A stretch of 32,042 bases of DNA from Candidatus Vogelbacteria bacterium (GCA_903864935.1 CAIPHT010000007.1:80293-112334); one strand, 5' to 3'. Counted from the stretch's first letter, positions 22,871 through 31,081 are shown. Numbers and translations: made by a program. Notes: generated by a model from the sequence alone, not told the origin.

Positions 22871-22900
22871 TTGGACAAACGAAAATGAACGGTGTATAAT
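22871..22900 (+). promoter_or_regulatory. Promoter of the winged-helix regulator, with GGACAA repeats
   Basis: TTGGAC (22871-22876), 18 bp, TATAAT (22895-22900). GGACAA occurs at 22873-22878 (over the -35), 22904-22909 (at the predicted start of transcription) and 22930-22935. These placements fit operator sites, possibly for the protein encoded next. Confidence 0.6.
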
Positions 22901-22955
22901 AAAGGACAATATAAAGGCCAGTTAATTAAGGACAAAAGACAGTAAAAAGACCTAT

Positions 22956-23762
22956 ATGGATAACCAAAAAGACAATCACAAGTGGTCCCATTATGTGTCC
23001 CTTAAGGGTCATAAATTAACCCAAGCTGTTTACCTGGTTACTTCTTTGTTGCCAGACAGCGAACCTCTCAAGTGGCGATTAAGAGACATCGCTCTCGATG
23101 TCTTATCGGACGTCTCTGTTTTGGATCCAGGCTTTGACCATTCCTCCGGCCTCTCTTCAACCGGGAGCAATAGCCAGCTCTCACCACTCTTCAAGGTTCC
23201 TGTCCTTGAGTCAGCTAGTACCAAAGTTGGTCAGCTTATTTCTTGGTTCGAGGTGGCTCTGGCGGGCAACTTCTCGGCTGATCTCAACTTGGTTCTTGTG
23301 CGTAATGAATACCAAGAATTCAATAAACTTTTGCAGGAGAGAATCAAGTCGACCGGGCTTAATAAACTTGTCCACTTGAGTACCGATGATTTGCTTTTGC
23401 CGGCATCGGCTCCCGCCACAATTTCTCCCGCTGAAGAAAATAAAAAAACTTTGAGCAACATGTCTCATAGTTTGTCCCATAAACAAGAGTCTCATCCTAT
23501 GGGACACAAAGAGGTGGGGGAGAGCCCTTATCAGAAACTTAGTCGCTTGCCTCATAAGAGTCGCGATGTCGCTAAGGACTCTCGTCGCTCTTTAATTATA
23601 AGCTTTTTGAAGGGAAAAGACTGGACATCAATAAAGGACATTACCGAAGCAATTAGCGGTTGTAGCGCCAAGACAATCCAGCGCGAGCTCTCCGACCTTG
23701 TCCATCAGGGTGTCCTTAAGAAAAAAGGGGACCGTCGCTGGAGTCGTTACCTGTTATCTTAA
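22956..23762 (+). CDS. Putative winged-helix transcriptional regulator
   Basis: A 268-residue protein. The last 60 residues (SRRSLIISFLKGKDWTSIKDITEAISGCSAKTIQRELSDLVHQGVLKKKGDRRWSRYLL) form a clear winged helix: three helices with recognition helix SAKTIQRELSDLV and a wing KKGDRRWSRY. The N-terminal 130 residues are helical (GHKLTQAVYLVTSLLPDSEPLKWRLRDIALDVL) and could be a dimer or sensor part. They are joined by a low-complexity His/Ser-rich linker at about 165-200. From memory the TSLLPDSEPLKW line occurs in other Parcubacteria proteins, but I cannot name the family. No membrane segment. The ATG has no ribosome site; the leader is about 50 nt. Binding target not known; the GGACAA repeats before the gene are candidates. 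Confidence 0.7.
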   Translation: MDNQKDNHKWSHYVSLKGHKLTQAVYLVTSLLPDSEPLKWRLRDIALDVLSDVSVLDPGFDHSSGLSSTGSNSQLSPLFKVPVLESASTKVGQLISWFEVALAGNFSADLNLVLVRNEYQEFNKLLQERIKSTGLNKLVHLSTDDLLLPASAPATISPAEENKKTLSNMSHSLSHKQESHPMGHKEVGESPYQKLSRLPHKSRDVAKDSRRSLIISFLKGKDWTSIKDITEAISGCSAKTIQRELSDLVHQGVLKKKGDRRWSRYLLS

Positions 23763-23767
23763 AAAAT

Positions 23768-23870
23768 CCCGCCATCAGAACATGCTTCTAAAAAGTCCTC
23801 GGATCTCCTCAATCTACGATTTCCTTTTCCCTTCCCCGCCAGACCTCAAGTGAGCCCGAGGTGTGGCGGG
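23768..23870. repeat. Composite palindromic element with 39-nt core, second copy
   Basis: CCCGCCA (23768-23774), then the same 39-nt core (23785-23823) as at 18980-19018, then the palindrome CCCGCCAGACCTC (23835-23847) / GAGGTGTGGCGGG (23858-23870) with one mismatch. The order of parts is the same as in the first copy. This fills the first 110 bases of the 529-bp gap before the surface protein gene. Confidence 0.8.
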
Positions 23871-23978
23871 TGTAGCCCTCCCTTGGTTGCTAAAAATAGC
23901 ATTTTAGTGTAGTATATTAAGGTCTGTTTTGGACCTAAAAGTATGGCGTTCCCGTATATGTTATCAGCTTAGCTATAG

Positions 23979-23987
23979 TTATCCACA
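23979..23987 (+). promoter_or_regulatory. DnaA box upstream of the surface protein promoter
   Basis: Perfect TTATCCACA, 8 bp before the -35 at 23996, a position close to that in the two blocks of the RNA island. Confidence 0.45.
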
Positions 23988-23995
23988 AACAGTTT

Positions 23996-24024
23996 TTGCT
24001 TCCGCTTGTAGCGGGCTGTATAAT
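23996..24024 (+). promoter_or_regulatory. Promoter of the surface protein gene
   Basis: TTGCTT (23996-24001), 17 bp, TATAAT (24019-24024). The spacer itself can form CCGCT/AGCGG. Transcription would start near 24031, leaving a leader of about 260 nt. Confidence 0.65.
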
Positions 24025-24030
24025 AGTAGG

Positions 24031-24291
24031 CAAGGGTCATTGACAACCGAATCTTCGTTTTAGTTGTCTTTAAAAAAGTGTCGTTTTTGCTTTGCTCGGT
24101 CGCCCGTCAATTGACGGAAAGCAAGGCTCCAGGTTCGTCAATTTCGTCCCCAACTAATAGCCTAAAAGTTCTTAGCTAAAAGCTATAACCTTCAAGCTAA
24201 AACCTTTCTGTCTGCTAGTTGGTGTCGAGGTGTACGAGCCAACAAATTATTAGGGATTATAAGTTTAGTTATTATAAGTAAATTATAAATC
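24031..24291 (+). promoter_or_regulatory. Long structured 5' leader of the surface protein mRNA
   Basis: No reading frame of note. Possible stems: GACAAC/GTTGTC; TTGCTTT/AAAGCAA enclosing CCGTCAATTGACGG; TTAGCT/AGCTAA; CCAACTA/TAGTTGG spanning about 80 nt and enclosing others; and TTGG-TCG/CGA-CCAA near the end. The last 40 bases before the ATG are almost only A and T and unpaired. It may stabilise the mRNA or regulate translation. I cannot match it to a named riboswitch. Confidence 0.5.
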
Positions 24292-26199
24292 ATGAAAAAA
24301 ATTGCTTTAGTTCTCGGTCTCGTGTTGGCTTTCTCCATGGTGAGTGTTGCCAGCGCTGCCACCGTTGCTGAATTGCAAGCTCAGCTCGCTGCCCTTACAG
24401 CTCAAATCGCTGCTATGGGTGGTAGCACTGCTTCTGTCAGCTCCGCTCCTTCTATTACCAAGTCCTTGACTATCGGTTCCAAGGGTGATGAGGTCACCGC
24501 TCTCCAGAAGTATTTGGAGGACGAAGGTCTTCTCGTTATGCCTGCTGGTGTTGATTACGGCTACTTCGGTGCTCTTACCAAGAAGTCTGTTATCGCTTGG
24601 CAGAAAGCTAACGATGTTAGCCCAGCCTCCGGTTACTTTGGTCCTCTCTCACGAGCTAAGTTAGCTGGTTTGGTTACTACTGCTCCTGTTGGCGGTGTCA
24701 CTACTCCTGTTGTTGGCTTGGATCAAAAGGATGGCTCTGTTACTGTCGCCATTAACACTTCTCCTGCCAATGCTACTGTTGTCAAGAAGGGTGAGACTAA
24801 GGATGTCATTTCTTATAACTTCAAGGCTACTGCCGGAAATGTTTCCGTTAGTCGTATTGATTTTCGTTTTGACACCCGAGCTTGGCTTTACTTCAACAAA
24901 GCTGATTTAGTTGATGGTTCCGGCAATGTTGTTGCAACAAAGAACCTTACTTCCTCTGATTTTACGGAGATTACTGCAAACACTTCGTACATGATGAGAA
25001 TGGAAAATGTTAACTTTGTTGTTGTTCCAGGTGCAGACAAAGACTTAACCTTAAGACTTACAGCTGCTCCTTCTAGTGACAGAACTGCTACCACCATCAC
25101 TGTTACTTCTCCTGCTGGTTCTATTAGAACTATCAATGGGAAGGGCTTTACTGATTCTTTGGGTGATGTCACCTTGTCACGTACAATTAGCTACCAAGCT
25201 GCTTCTACTGGTAACTTGATTATCTCTTTGGATTCAACAACTCCAACTGCTGGGATTGTTGGCGTAAGCCAAAGCTCTGAGACCGTTGCTCCTTTAGCTG
25301 TTATTAGTGTTAGAGCTGAGAACAACGATGTTACTCTAAATAGCTTGGCTGTTAAGTTGACCGCTACTGCTAATTTGGTCACTGCCTTGGATCTCTATAA
25401 GGGCGATGTCAAAATTGCTTCGGCTGATCAAGTTACTGGTACCTCTACCTTTAGTGACTTGAATCTTACCGTTACCCCTGGCACTCAGAACATTGCTAAG
25501 TTAGTAGTTAAGGCTCGTCTTGCTGGACAAGGAACTTCTCCTATCTATGCTGACGGCGCCACTGCTTACATTACTGTAGACCCAGACGGTGTTGGTACCG
25601 TCCCTACAAATTCAAGTGTTTCTGCTACTGATGCTTTGTTCAACACCGCTACTGTCTCTGGTTCAACCTTTAACAGTTATGTCCAGACTGTTTACTACAA
25701 GTCTGTTGGTTTTGCCAAGCTCTCAGTTAACGGTCTTACTGCTCTAAGAAATTCCACGACCCAGGCTTTGACAACTTACAATGATCCAACTAAGGATTAT
25801 GTAACATTTAGAGTCACTGCTGGTGATTATGACACCTATTTGTTGAAGGGTGGTATTGCTACCACTTCAGCTACTGCTGCTACTTCTACTCCTAACTATG
25901 GTGTTATCTTCTCCACAAATGCTACTACCACTACTAGTGTAGTAGTTGACCACTTGGCTGGTTCAACTTACAATTCGTCTGAGGATGGCACTTATACCTA
26001 TAAGGTACCAGCTGGCCAATCTCGTGACTTTATTGCTAAGATTGGTATGAACACTTCTGGTCTCGCTGCTGCTACTGCTGCTAATGTTACTGGTCAGGTT
26101 ATCGGTTTTGGTTGGGCTTTGTCAGATACCATCAGTGGTACCTTGTATAGCTCCAATATGACTGATTACAAGTTCCAGTCTAGCGCCTTCGCTTACTAA
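24292..26199 (+). CDS. Abundant surface protein with peptidoglycan-binding domain (S-layer-like)
   Basis: A 635-residue exported protein. The signal peptide is residues 1-22 (MKKIALVLGLVLAFSMVSVASA, cleaved after ASA), followed by a short coiled segment (VAELQAQLAALTAQIAAM). A peptidoglycan-binding type 1 domain spans about 55-125 (LTIGSKGDEVTALQKYLEDEG, GYFGALTKKSVIAWQKAN, GYFGPLSRAKL). The remaining 500 residues are Ser/Thr/Ala-rich beta repeats with no enzyme motif. Codons are narrowly biased to GCT, GTT, ACT and AAG, unlike neighbours, which points to very high expression. With its strong promoter, long leader and strong terminator, it is a good candidate for the main cell-surface layer protein. 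Assignment as the S-layer subunit is inference. Confidence 0.85.
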   Translation: MKKIALVLGLVLAFSMVSVASAATVAELQAQLAALTAQIAAMGGSTASVSSAPSITKSLTIGSKGDEVTALQKYLEDEGLLVMPAGVDYGYFGALTKKSVIAWQKANDVSPASGYFGPLSRAKLAGLVTTAPVGGVTTPVVGLDQKDGSVTVAINTSPANATVVKKGETKDVISYNFKATAGNVSVSRIDFRFDTRAWLYFNKADLVDGSGNVVATKNLTSSDFTEITANTSYMMRMENVNFVVVPGADKDLTLRLTAAPSSDRTATTITVTSPAGSIRTINGKGFTDSLGDVTLSRTISYQAASTGNLIISLDSTTPTAGIVGVSQSSETVAPLAVISVRAENNDVTLNSLAVKLTATANLVTALDLYKGDVKIASADQVTGTSTFSDLNLTVTPGTQNIAKLVVKARLAGQGTSPIYADGATAYITVDPDGVGTVPTNSSVSATDALFNTATVSGSTFNSYVQTVYYKSVGFAKLSVNGLTALRNSTTQALTTYNDPTKDYVTFRVTAGDYDTYLLKGGIATTSATAATSTPNYGVIFSTNATTTTSVVVDHLAGSTYNSSEDGTYTYKVPAGQSRDFIAKIGMNTSGLAAATAANVTGQVIGFGWALSDTISGTLYSSNMTDYKFQSSAFAY

Positions 26200-26247
26200 A
26201 TTTAACCTCTTGTGCTTCAGTTAACTTAGGTTAGCTGGTGGGTTATC

Positions 26248-26275
26248 AAAAAACCGCCCCGAAGGGCGGTTTTTT
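26248..26275 (+). terminator. Strong terminator after the surface protein gene
   Basis: AAAAAACCGCCC-CGAA-GGGCGGTTTTTT (26248-26275): a 12-bp stem with T-run, symmetrical enough to work in both directions. Confidence 0.9.
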
Positions 26276-26333
26276 GGTGCAGATTAATGGATTAATGGGG
26301 TCAGTCACCATTTTCTTATTCTTCTTTTCTTTA

Positions 26334-26339
26334 TATAAT
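26334..26339 (+). promoter_or_regulatory. -10 box before the transposase gene
   Basis: Consensus TATAAT, 7 bp before the ATG; no clear -35 in the T-rich stretch upstream. Confidence 0.4.
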
Positions 26340-26346
26340 ATATCTA

Positions 26347-27021
26347 ATGCCTAGATTAGAAAGAATTGATGTTGGTAATAATGTCTATCACATTCTCAAT
26401 CGAGCCAATGCCCGAGCCCAAATTTTCTATAATGATAATGACTACAAACTTTTTGAAAGTATTTTAGAAGAAGCGGTTGAGAAGTTTAAGATGCGTTTGT
26501 TGGCATATTGCCTAATGCCCAATCATTGGCACCTCGTTCTCTATCCAAGGAATGATGGTGACCTAGCTCTTTTTATAAGTTGGTTGACCAACACTCACAC
26601 CCGACGCTGGCACACCGAGAAGGGAACGGTGGGTGAGGGGCATCTCTATCAAGGACGATATAAGTCTTTTCTTTGTCAGGATGATGGCCATTTCTTAACC
26701 CTTGTTCGTTATGTGGAGAGAAACGCTAAGAAAGCTAAACTAGTTTTGAAGTCCGTGGATTGGCCGTGGTCTAGCGTCTGGCGTCGAGAAAAAGGGACAG
26801 ATAAACAGAAGAAAATTTTGGCCCCTTGGCCAGTGCCTCGACCAGAAAATTATCTTCTTTGGTTAGATCAATCACAGTCTGAGGAAGAAGAGGGGACGAT
26901 AGAAATGTCTGTACTTAAGAGTAGCCCTTTTGGTTCCCTGGATTGGATGGAGGATGCTGTGAAAAAATTTAACTTAGAACAAACCCTGCGAAGAGTGGGG
27001 AGACCAAGAAAAGGGGGCTGA
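26347..27021 (+). CDS. REP-associated tyrosine transposase (Y1/HUH)
   Basis: A 224-residue single-strand DNA transposase of the IS200-related RAYT group. The HUH metal site is MPNHWHLVL with His60 and His62. The likely nucleophile is Tyr122 in VRYVERNAKKAKLV, the place of the usual YI..NP line. Other family lines are YHILNRANARAQIF near the start and GHLYQGRYKSFL. A C-terminal extension (from about 175) ends in RRVGRPRKGG, a basic AT-hook-like tail. In other bacteria RAYT proteins act on REP palindromes. This window has palindromic repeats, but the link to this enzyme is only inferred. Confidence 0.9.
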   Translation: MPRLERIDVGNNVYHILNRANARAQIFYNDNDYKLFESILEEAVEKFKMRLLAYCLMPNHWHLVLYPRNDGDLALFISWLTNTHTRRWHTEKGTVGEGHLYQGRYKSFLCQDDGHFLTLVRYVERNAKKAKLVLKSVDWPWSSVWRREKGTDKQKKILAPWPVPRPENYLLWLDQSQSEEEEGTIEMSVLKSSPFGSLDWMEDAVKKFNLEQTLRRVGRPRKGG

Positions 27022-27094
27022 CCCCATTTTCATTTTATCCATTTTACTTACTGTCGCTTATTTCTTATAATTAGAGTAATAAAAAGTCTATGTT

Positions 27095-27103
27095 TTATCC
27101 ACA
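27095..27103 (+). promoter_or_regulatory. DnaA box upstream of the 27121 gene
   Basis: Perfect TTATCCACA ending 17 bp before the ATG. A possible -10 (TAAATT, 27106-27111) lies directly after it. Confidence 0.4.
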
Positions 27104-27120
27104 ATTAAATTTCTAACGGG

Positions 27121-28104
27121 ATGGCAGATGCACCAAGTAGTGATGGGGGAGGCGCGGGCGCCTTTTGGCTTATCTTTATTATTCTTATTTTGTTCGTGAT
27201 GTGGATCCAGGGTGGGGGTCCTTCACGAGGCAAGCATGAGAGTCTCTTTACCCTGTCCACTTCTTCAGAGAATTCTTCTCTTTCACAATCTTCTTCTGGC
27301 GGTAGTGCTGGTAATGACGAGGGATCAGTGGCGAACCCTAGTCCTTATAAGGGTCAAATTAGTATAGAGACCGGTACAGCCGCTTCGACTGACCAGCCAA
27401 ATCAAGAGTATATTGTTTTGCGCGCTGGTGGTAGCAATTCGACTTCGATTAATATCGGTGGCTGGACCTTAAGTAATGGTCGCAGCGAAAAAACTTTTGA
27501 CATCAATGGCAATGCCGTCTCGGGCCAATCGGTTTACGTTCTGATACCCAAGAAGGGGATTGCCCTCTATAATCCCTATCAGCCGGCGAGCAATATTTTG
27601 GTTCCCATTACTCTTAAGCCTGGGGAGAGTGCAGTCATTACGACAGGGCAACTTCCTTCAACGGGGTCTGTTACTATTCGAGACAATTTCAAGGTTAATC
27701 GTTGTTTAGGTTATGTGGCCGATAATACAACTTATCAATTTGTTCCTGATCTTAATTATCGCTGCCCCGATGTCAGCGAAATGGTTGGCCTCAGTGACCT
27801 AAGTGATATCTGTTTTGATTTTGCTCAGAGTATCAGCGCTTGTCATGAACCGAAGTATTCCTATGTTGAAGATCAAGGCGATTGTCTTGAGGGTAATTGT
27901 AGCCTGAATAGTTACTGTCAAGGTGTAATTAAGAATAATTTGAATCCCCAAGCCTGCTTTAAAGAATTTTCTAAAGATAAAGATTTTGTTGGTCCAGAGT
28001 GGAGGGTCTTCCTCAAGCGAAGTCTGGAACTTTGGTCTGAACGTCGCGAGACCATCTCGCTCTACGATGCCGCTGGTCGTCTTGTTGACCAAGCGACCTA
28101 TTAA
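27121..28104 (+). CDS. Membrane-anchored lamin-tail-like domain protein
   Basis: A 327-residue protein. One membrane helix at about 14-30 (AFWLIFIILILFVMWIQ) follows a short Gly/Ser N-terminus, then a Ser-rich linker. A beta domain of lamin-tail type begins near 75: ISIETGTAASTDQPNQEYIVLRA, INIGGWTLSN, then QSVYVLIPKKGI and GESAVITTG. The C-terminal half carries eight or so cysteines (NRCLGY, YRCPD, DICFD, ISACHE, GDCLEGNCSLNSYCQG, PQACFK) that probably form disulphides outside the cell. It ends with a second strand pair, ISLYDAAGRLVDQATY. It is one of a row of exported proteins. Function unknown. Confidence 0.8.
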   Translation: MADAPSSDGGGAGAFWLIFIILILFVMWIQGGGPSRGKHESLFTLSTSSENSSLSQSSSGGSAGNDEGSVANPSPYKGQISIETGTAASTDQPNQEYIVLRAGGSNSTSINIGGWTLSNGRSEKTFDINGNAVSGQSVYVLIPKKGIALYNPYQPASNILVPITLKPGESAVITTGQLPSTGSVTIRDNFKVNRCLGYVADNTTYQFVPDLNYRCPDVSEMVGLSDLSDICFDFAQSISACHEPKYSYVEDQGDCLEGNCSLNSYCQGVIKNNLNPQACFKEFSKDKDFVGPEWRVFLKRSLELWSERRETISLYDAAGRLVDQATY

Positions 28105-28113
28105 TTAAGGGGC

Positions 28114-28122
28114 TGTGGATAA
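28114..28122 (-). promoter_or_regulatory. DnaA box between the 27121 and 28170 genes
   Basis: TGTGGATAA on the + strand, which is TTATCCACA on the - strand. Confidence 0.35.
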
Positions 28123-28169
28123 GTGGGGTGGCAGAAGAGGTGGGTTTTCTATATTATTAAAAATAATTT

Positions 28170-28670
28170 ATGGACAAAGTGGGGAGAAAATGGCGAAGTG
28201 GTAAATTGATCTCTTTAGGATCAGTTATTTTTGTCCTTATCGTGGTTGTCGTCGTTTTGCAGACCAAACTTATCCCACGACTTATTCAACATTATAATGA
28301 ACAAAAAGTTTTGTCTCAGATTGAGAATCTGAAGCAAGCTTATCGCAACGATACCCTCGGGGGCGCAACACCCGAAGAAACTTTGAAAATGTTTGTCACG
28401 GCCTTCAAAGCGGGGGACCTGGAGCTCGCCAGCAAATACTTCATCCCCGAGAAGCAGTCCGAATATCTGGCCAAGATGCAAAATTGGGTGAAGTTGGGCA
28501 AGAAGGAGGAGATTTTAAGGTCGCTAGAAAATTCGAAAATGTTTGGACAGTTGAAACCTGATAGTTTCCAAGCTGATATGGGGGAAGTTGATAAAAATAA
28601 TAGAGCTGTAAGTTTTGTTGAATTTATAAAAAATAAGTTCACTGACAAATGGAACATAAGCGGCATGTAA
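28170..28670 (+). CDS. Small membrane-anchored protein of unknown function
   Basis: A 166-residue protein. An N-terminal membrane helix at about 14-33 (LISLGSVIFVLIVVVVVLQT) is followed by a helical and mixed domain: GGATPEETLKMFVTAFKAGDLELASKYFIPEKQSEYLAKMQ. That line resembles the cone-shaped NTF2-like/DUF4878 group, where a similar LxxFxxAxxxGDxxxAxxYF pattern opens the fold. No catalytic residues can be named. It overlaps the next gene by 22 bp, so the two are probably translated from one mRNA. Confidence 0.75.
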   Translation: MDKVGRKWRSGKLISLGSVIFVLIVVVVVLQTKLIPRLIQHYNEQKVLSQIENLKQAYRNDTLGGATPEETLKMFVTAFKAGDLELASKYFIPEKQSEYLAKMQNWVKLGKKEEILRSLENSKMFGQLKPDSFQADMGEVDKNNRAVSFVEFIKNKFTDKWNISGM

Positions 28671-31051
28671 AGATAATCCTAATTCTAGCGTTGGCGCTCT
28701 CGCCTGCGCTAGTTTTTGGTTACGATAATACCAAGACTCACCCCATGCTTACGAGTGAAGCAATTAAACTTAGTGAGGCGAGCGGACAAAGCAATTTTAA
28801 TGAGAGTGAGAAGGAGCGCATAATTCAAGGCTCAATCGACGAGGATAATGTGCCCCGTTGGCTGGAGCACTTCTATGACCCGATTAATAATCGGGGACTA
28901 AATAGTGGGCAATTCAACACTTCGAAGGCTTGGGCCCATGGCCGAGCCCTTGTGCCCAATGATTATACTTGGGACAATTCTATCTATGACTATGCTTATG
29001 GTGATAAGAATCAGGGTCTCTATGCCTTGGGTCATGTCATCCATTTAGTGCAAGATGCGACCGTACCCGATCATACTCGCGATGATCCACATCCGATTGT
29101 TAAGACTTATGAGACTTACTCTTACGACCAGAATTCGGTGGCCAAGAGTAGCCCAATTTATTTGAATACTATTGATGCTTATTTTGATTCGGCCGCTAAT
29201 TTTGCCAATGGCAATTTCTTTAGTGATGACACTATACTTAAATATTATGCGAATCCGAAGATCATGAATGAGAAATGGGAAAGAGATTCGACTGGTGTTG
29301 ATGTGGATTTTGGAATTGGTAACTACGGCAGAATAGTTCTTATAAAAAGGCTCAGGGATAATTTCGGCGTCTTAAGAACAGAATACTCCCTCAAAGATAC
29401 AGACAACAAAGTCATGTCCGATTATTGGAATACTTTGGCGCCGAAGGCTGTGGGGTATAGCGCGGGGATAATTAAATTATTCTTGGCTGAAGTTGAGAAG
29501 GAGAAAATGAGCGGGGCGCTCAAAGAGGCTCGCACGCCGTGGTGGGAGAAGCTCTTGAATCTGGCCAAAGTTAGAGTGGATCAAGTGCTGGCCTCGGTTA
29601 ATCTCTCGATAAGTGAAGGGGCGAAGAGTGGCCCGGCTGGGACAATCCCACCTCCTTCAACTAATGGCGAAACAGCGACGGGGGATTCGGGGGAGACAAG
29701 CTCGGCTCAAACGGATCAGGATAAATTAATTGAGACGCGAGATAAATTGCAAAAATTGCGCTCGGATCTTGATAACCTGACCGGCCAAGGTGAGACAGCT
29801 ATCCTACCAGTTATTCATTCGGTCAATTCGGCCTTGGCTCTTGCTGGAGCGCCAACGCTTGATACTGACAAACCAACCACGACTGAGCCTAAACCTGAGG
29901 CGGTTATTATCCTCCCACCTATTATCACAAGCCCCGCCGATTTTGCCCAAACTTTTGCCACCAGTTCCATCACCTTTTCTGGTACGGCTTCATCCGGCTT
30001 GGCTATCCTTAACAGTTTTAATAATGAGCGAGCGACGACCAGTGAAGCTGGTGAGTGGACCATGGTTCTTAATGATTTACCTCAAGGCACCAGCACGATT
30101 AAATTCTGGGCGAGTGATAGCGATGGTAATATTTCTTCAACAACTGATGTTGCTATAAATATTGACTCCATTCCTTTAGAAATTAATCTAACAATTAGTA
30201 ATTGTGCGAGTTCCTTGGCCAACAATTTTTGTTTGCTTAAACCGACAAGCACCCTTAATTTTTCTTGGTCGGCCACTAAGCCGGGAGATTATAAATATGA
30301 TTTAATAAAAAGCGAGTATGATTGGGGCGAGGATTGGTATGAGCCGGAGATTGCCCTTGCTTCTGTTACAGAGACGAGTGGCTTGGCAAATCTAAACTTC
30401 GGTTCTAAAGATTTGTTCCGAGAATTCAAATGGCAAGTGGTCGCCCGCGATGCTAATTCGGGCGAGGTGGTGGCTTCGAGTAGCGAAGTTCACACCGTCT
30501 TCCATCCTCGCCCCGTGGTGATTAATGAGATTGGTTGGGCCGGGACCGTGAACTCTAATTTGGACGAATGGCTTGAGTTGAGAAATTATCTCACGAAGCA
30601 GGCCGTTGATCTAACTGGTTATTATCTAGCCGACAGCGCTAAAACTTGGACTATTAATTTATCTGGCGAGATACCGGTTAAAGGCTATTATCTGATTGAG
30701 CGAGGGAATGACGATGTCATTAGTAATCGTTCGGCGCAGCTTATCGATAATTTTGTTTCTGACCCGAGCCTTAAGGCTTTGGGGCCGGCGAATCTCAGTT
30801 TAAAATTGTGGCGCAAAACGTCGGTGGGCGACGAACTTGTTGACGAGACTCCGCTTTGGGACAAGACAGGGGCGGAGCCTGGTTCGCTCGAACGAACTTT
30901 CGAAAATGCGATTTCTACCAATCTCTCCGCTTGGAGCGATAACAGTGGGTGTCGCGCCTCAGATGGTTCTTGTGCCCTTGATCGAAATGCGACAACGACT
31001 TTTGGGACACCTGGTGTCATCAACTTCGCGAGCATCCCGCGTCGGTGGTAA
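28649..31051 (+). CDS. Exported zinc-phospholipase-C-like protein with Ig and lamin-tail domains
   Basis: An 800-residue exported protein with a signal peptide at 1-24. Residues 25-285 resemble the zinc-dependent phospholipase C / S1-P1 nuclease fold: THPMLTSEAI, IIQGSIDEDNVPRWLEHFYDP and YALGHVIHLVQDATVPDHTRDD, with His and Asp residues placed as metal ligands. A charged coiled stretch and linker (about 340-425) lead to an Ig-like domain (about 428-507, ITFSGTASSG...IKFWASDSDGNIS). A second beta region follows, then a lamin-tail domain from about 622 (VVINEIGWAGTVNSNLDEWLELRNY...DLTGYYLADS). Known relatives hydrolyse phospholipids or nucleic acids; which one applies here is not clear. The partly overlapping gene before it may be a partner. 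Confidence 0.8.
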   Translation: MEHKRHVKIILILALALSPALVFGYDNTKTHPMLTSEAIKLSEASGQSNFNESEKERIIQGSIDEDNVPRWLEHFYDPINNRGLNSGQFNTSKAWAHGRALVPNDYTWDNSIYDYAYGDKNQGLYALGHVIHLVQDATVPDHTRDDPHPIVKTYETYSYDQNSVAKSSPIYLNTIDAYFDSAANFANGNFFSDDTILKYYANPKIMNEKWERDSTGVDVDFGIGNYGRIVLIKRLRDNFGVLRTEYSLKDTDNKVMSDYWNTLAPKAVGYSAGIIKLFLAEVEKEKMSGALKEARTPWWEKLLNLAKVRVDQVLASVNLSISEGAKSGPAGTIPPPSTNGETATGDSGETSSAQTDQDKLIETRDKLQKLRSDLDNLTGQGETAILPVIHSVNSALALAGAPTLDTDKPTTTEPKPEAVIILPPIITSPADFAQTFATSSITFSGTASSGLAILNSFNNERATTSEAGEWTMVLNDLPQGTSTIKFWASDSDGNISSTTDVAINIDSIPLEINLTISNCASSLANNFCLLKPTSTLNFSWSATKPGDYKYDLIKSEYDWGEDWYEPEIALASVTETSGLANLNFGSKDLFREFKWQVVARDANSGEVVASSSEVHTVFHPRPVVINEIGWAGTVNSNLDEWLELRNYLTKQAVDLTGYYLADSAKTWTINLSGEIPVKGYYLIERGNDDVISNRSAQLIDNFVSDPSLKALGPANLSLKLWRKTSVGDELVDETPLWDKTGAEPGSLERTFENAISTNLSAWSDNSGCRASDGSCALDRNATTTFGTPGVINFASIPRRW

Positions 31052-31081
31052 AAAGTTTTTTATAAATTTAAAATAAATAAA

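Larger units (their letters stand above)
26294..27028 (+). mobile_element. Single-gene RAYT element with imperfect inverted ends
   Basis: AATGGGGTCAG (26294-26304) on the left and CTGACCCCATT (27018-27028) on the right are exact inverted copies, and the similarity continues loosely inward. The right end includes the TGA stop of the transposase gene. The unit therefore holds one gene plus about 50 bp on the left. True boundaries and target site are inferred. Confidence 0.65.
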
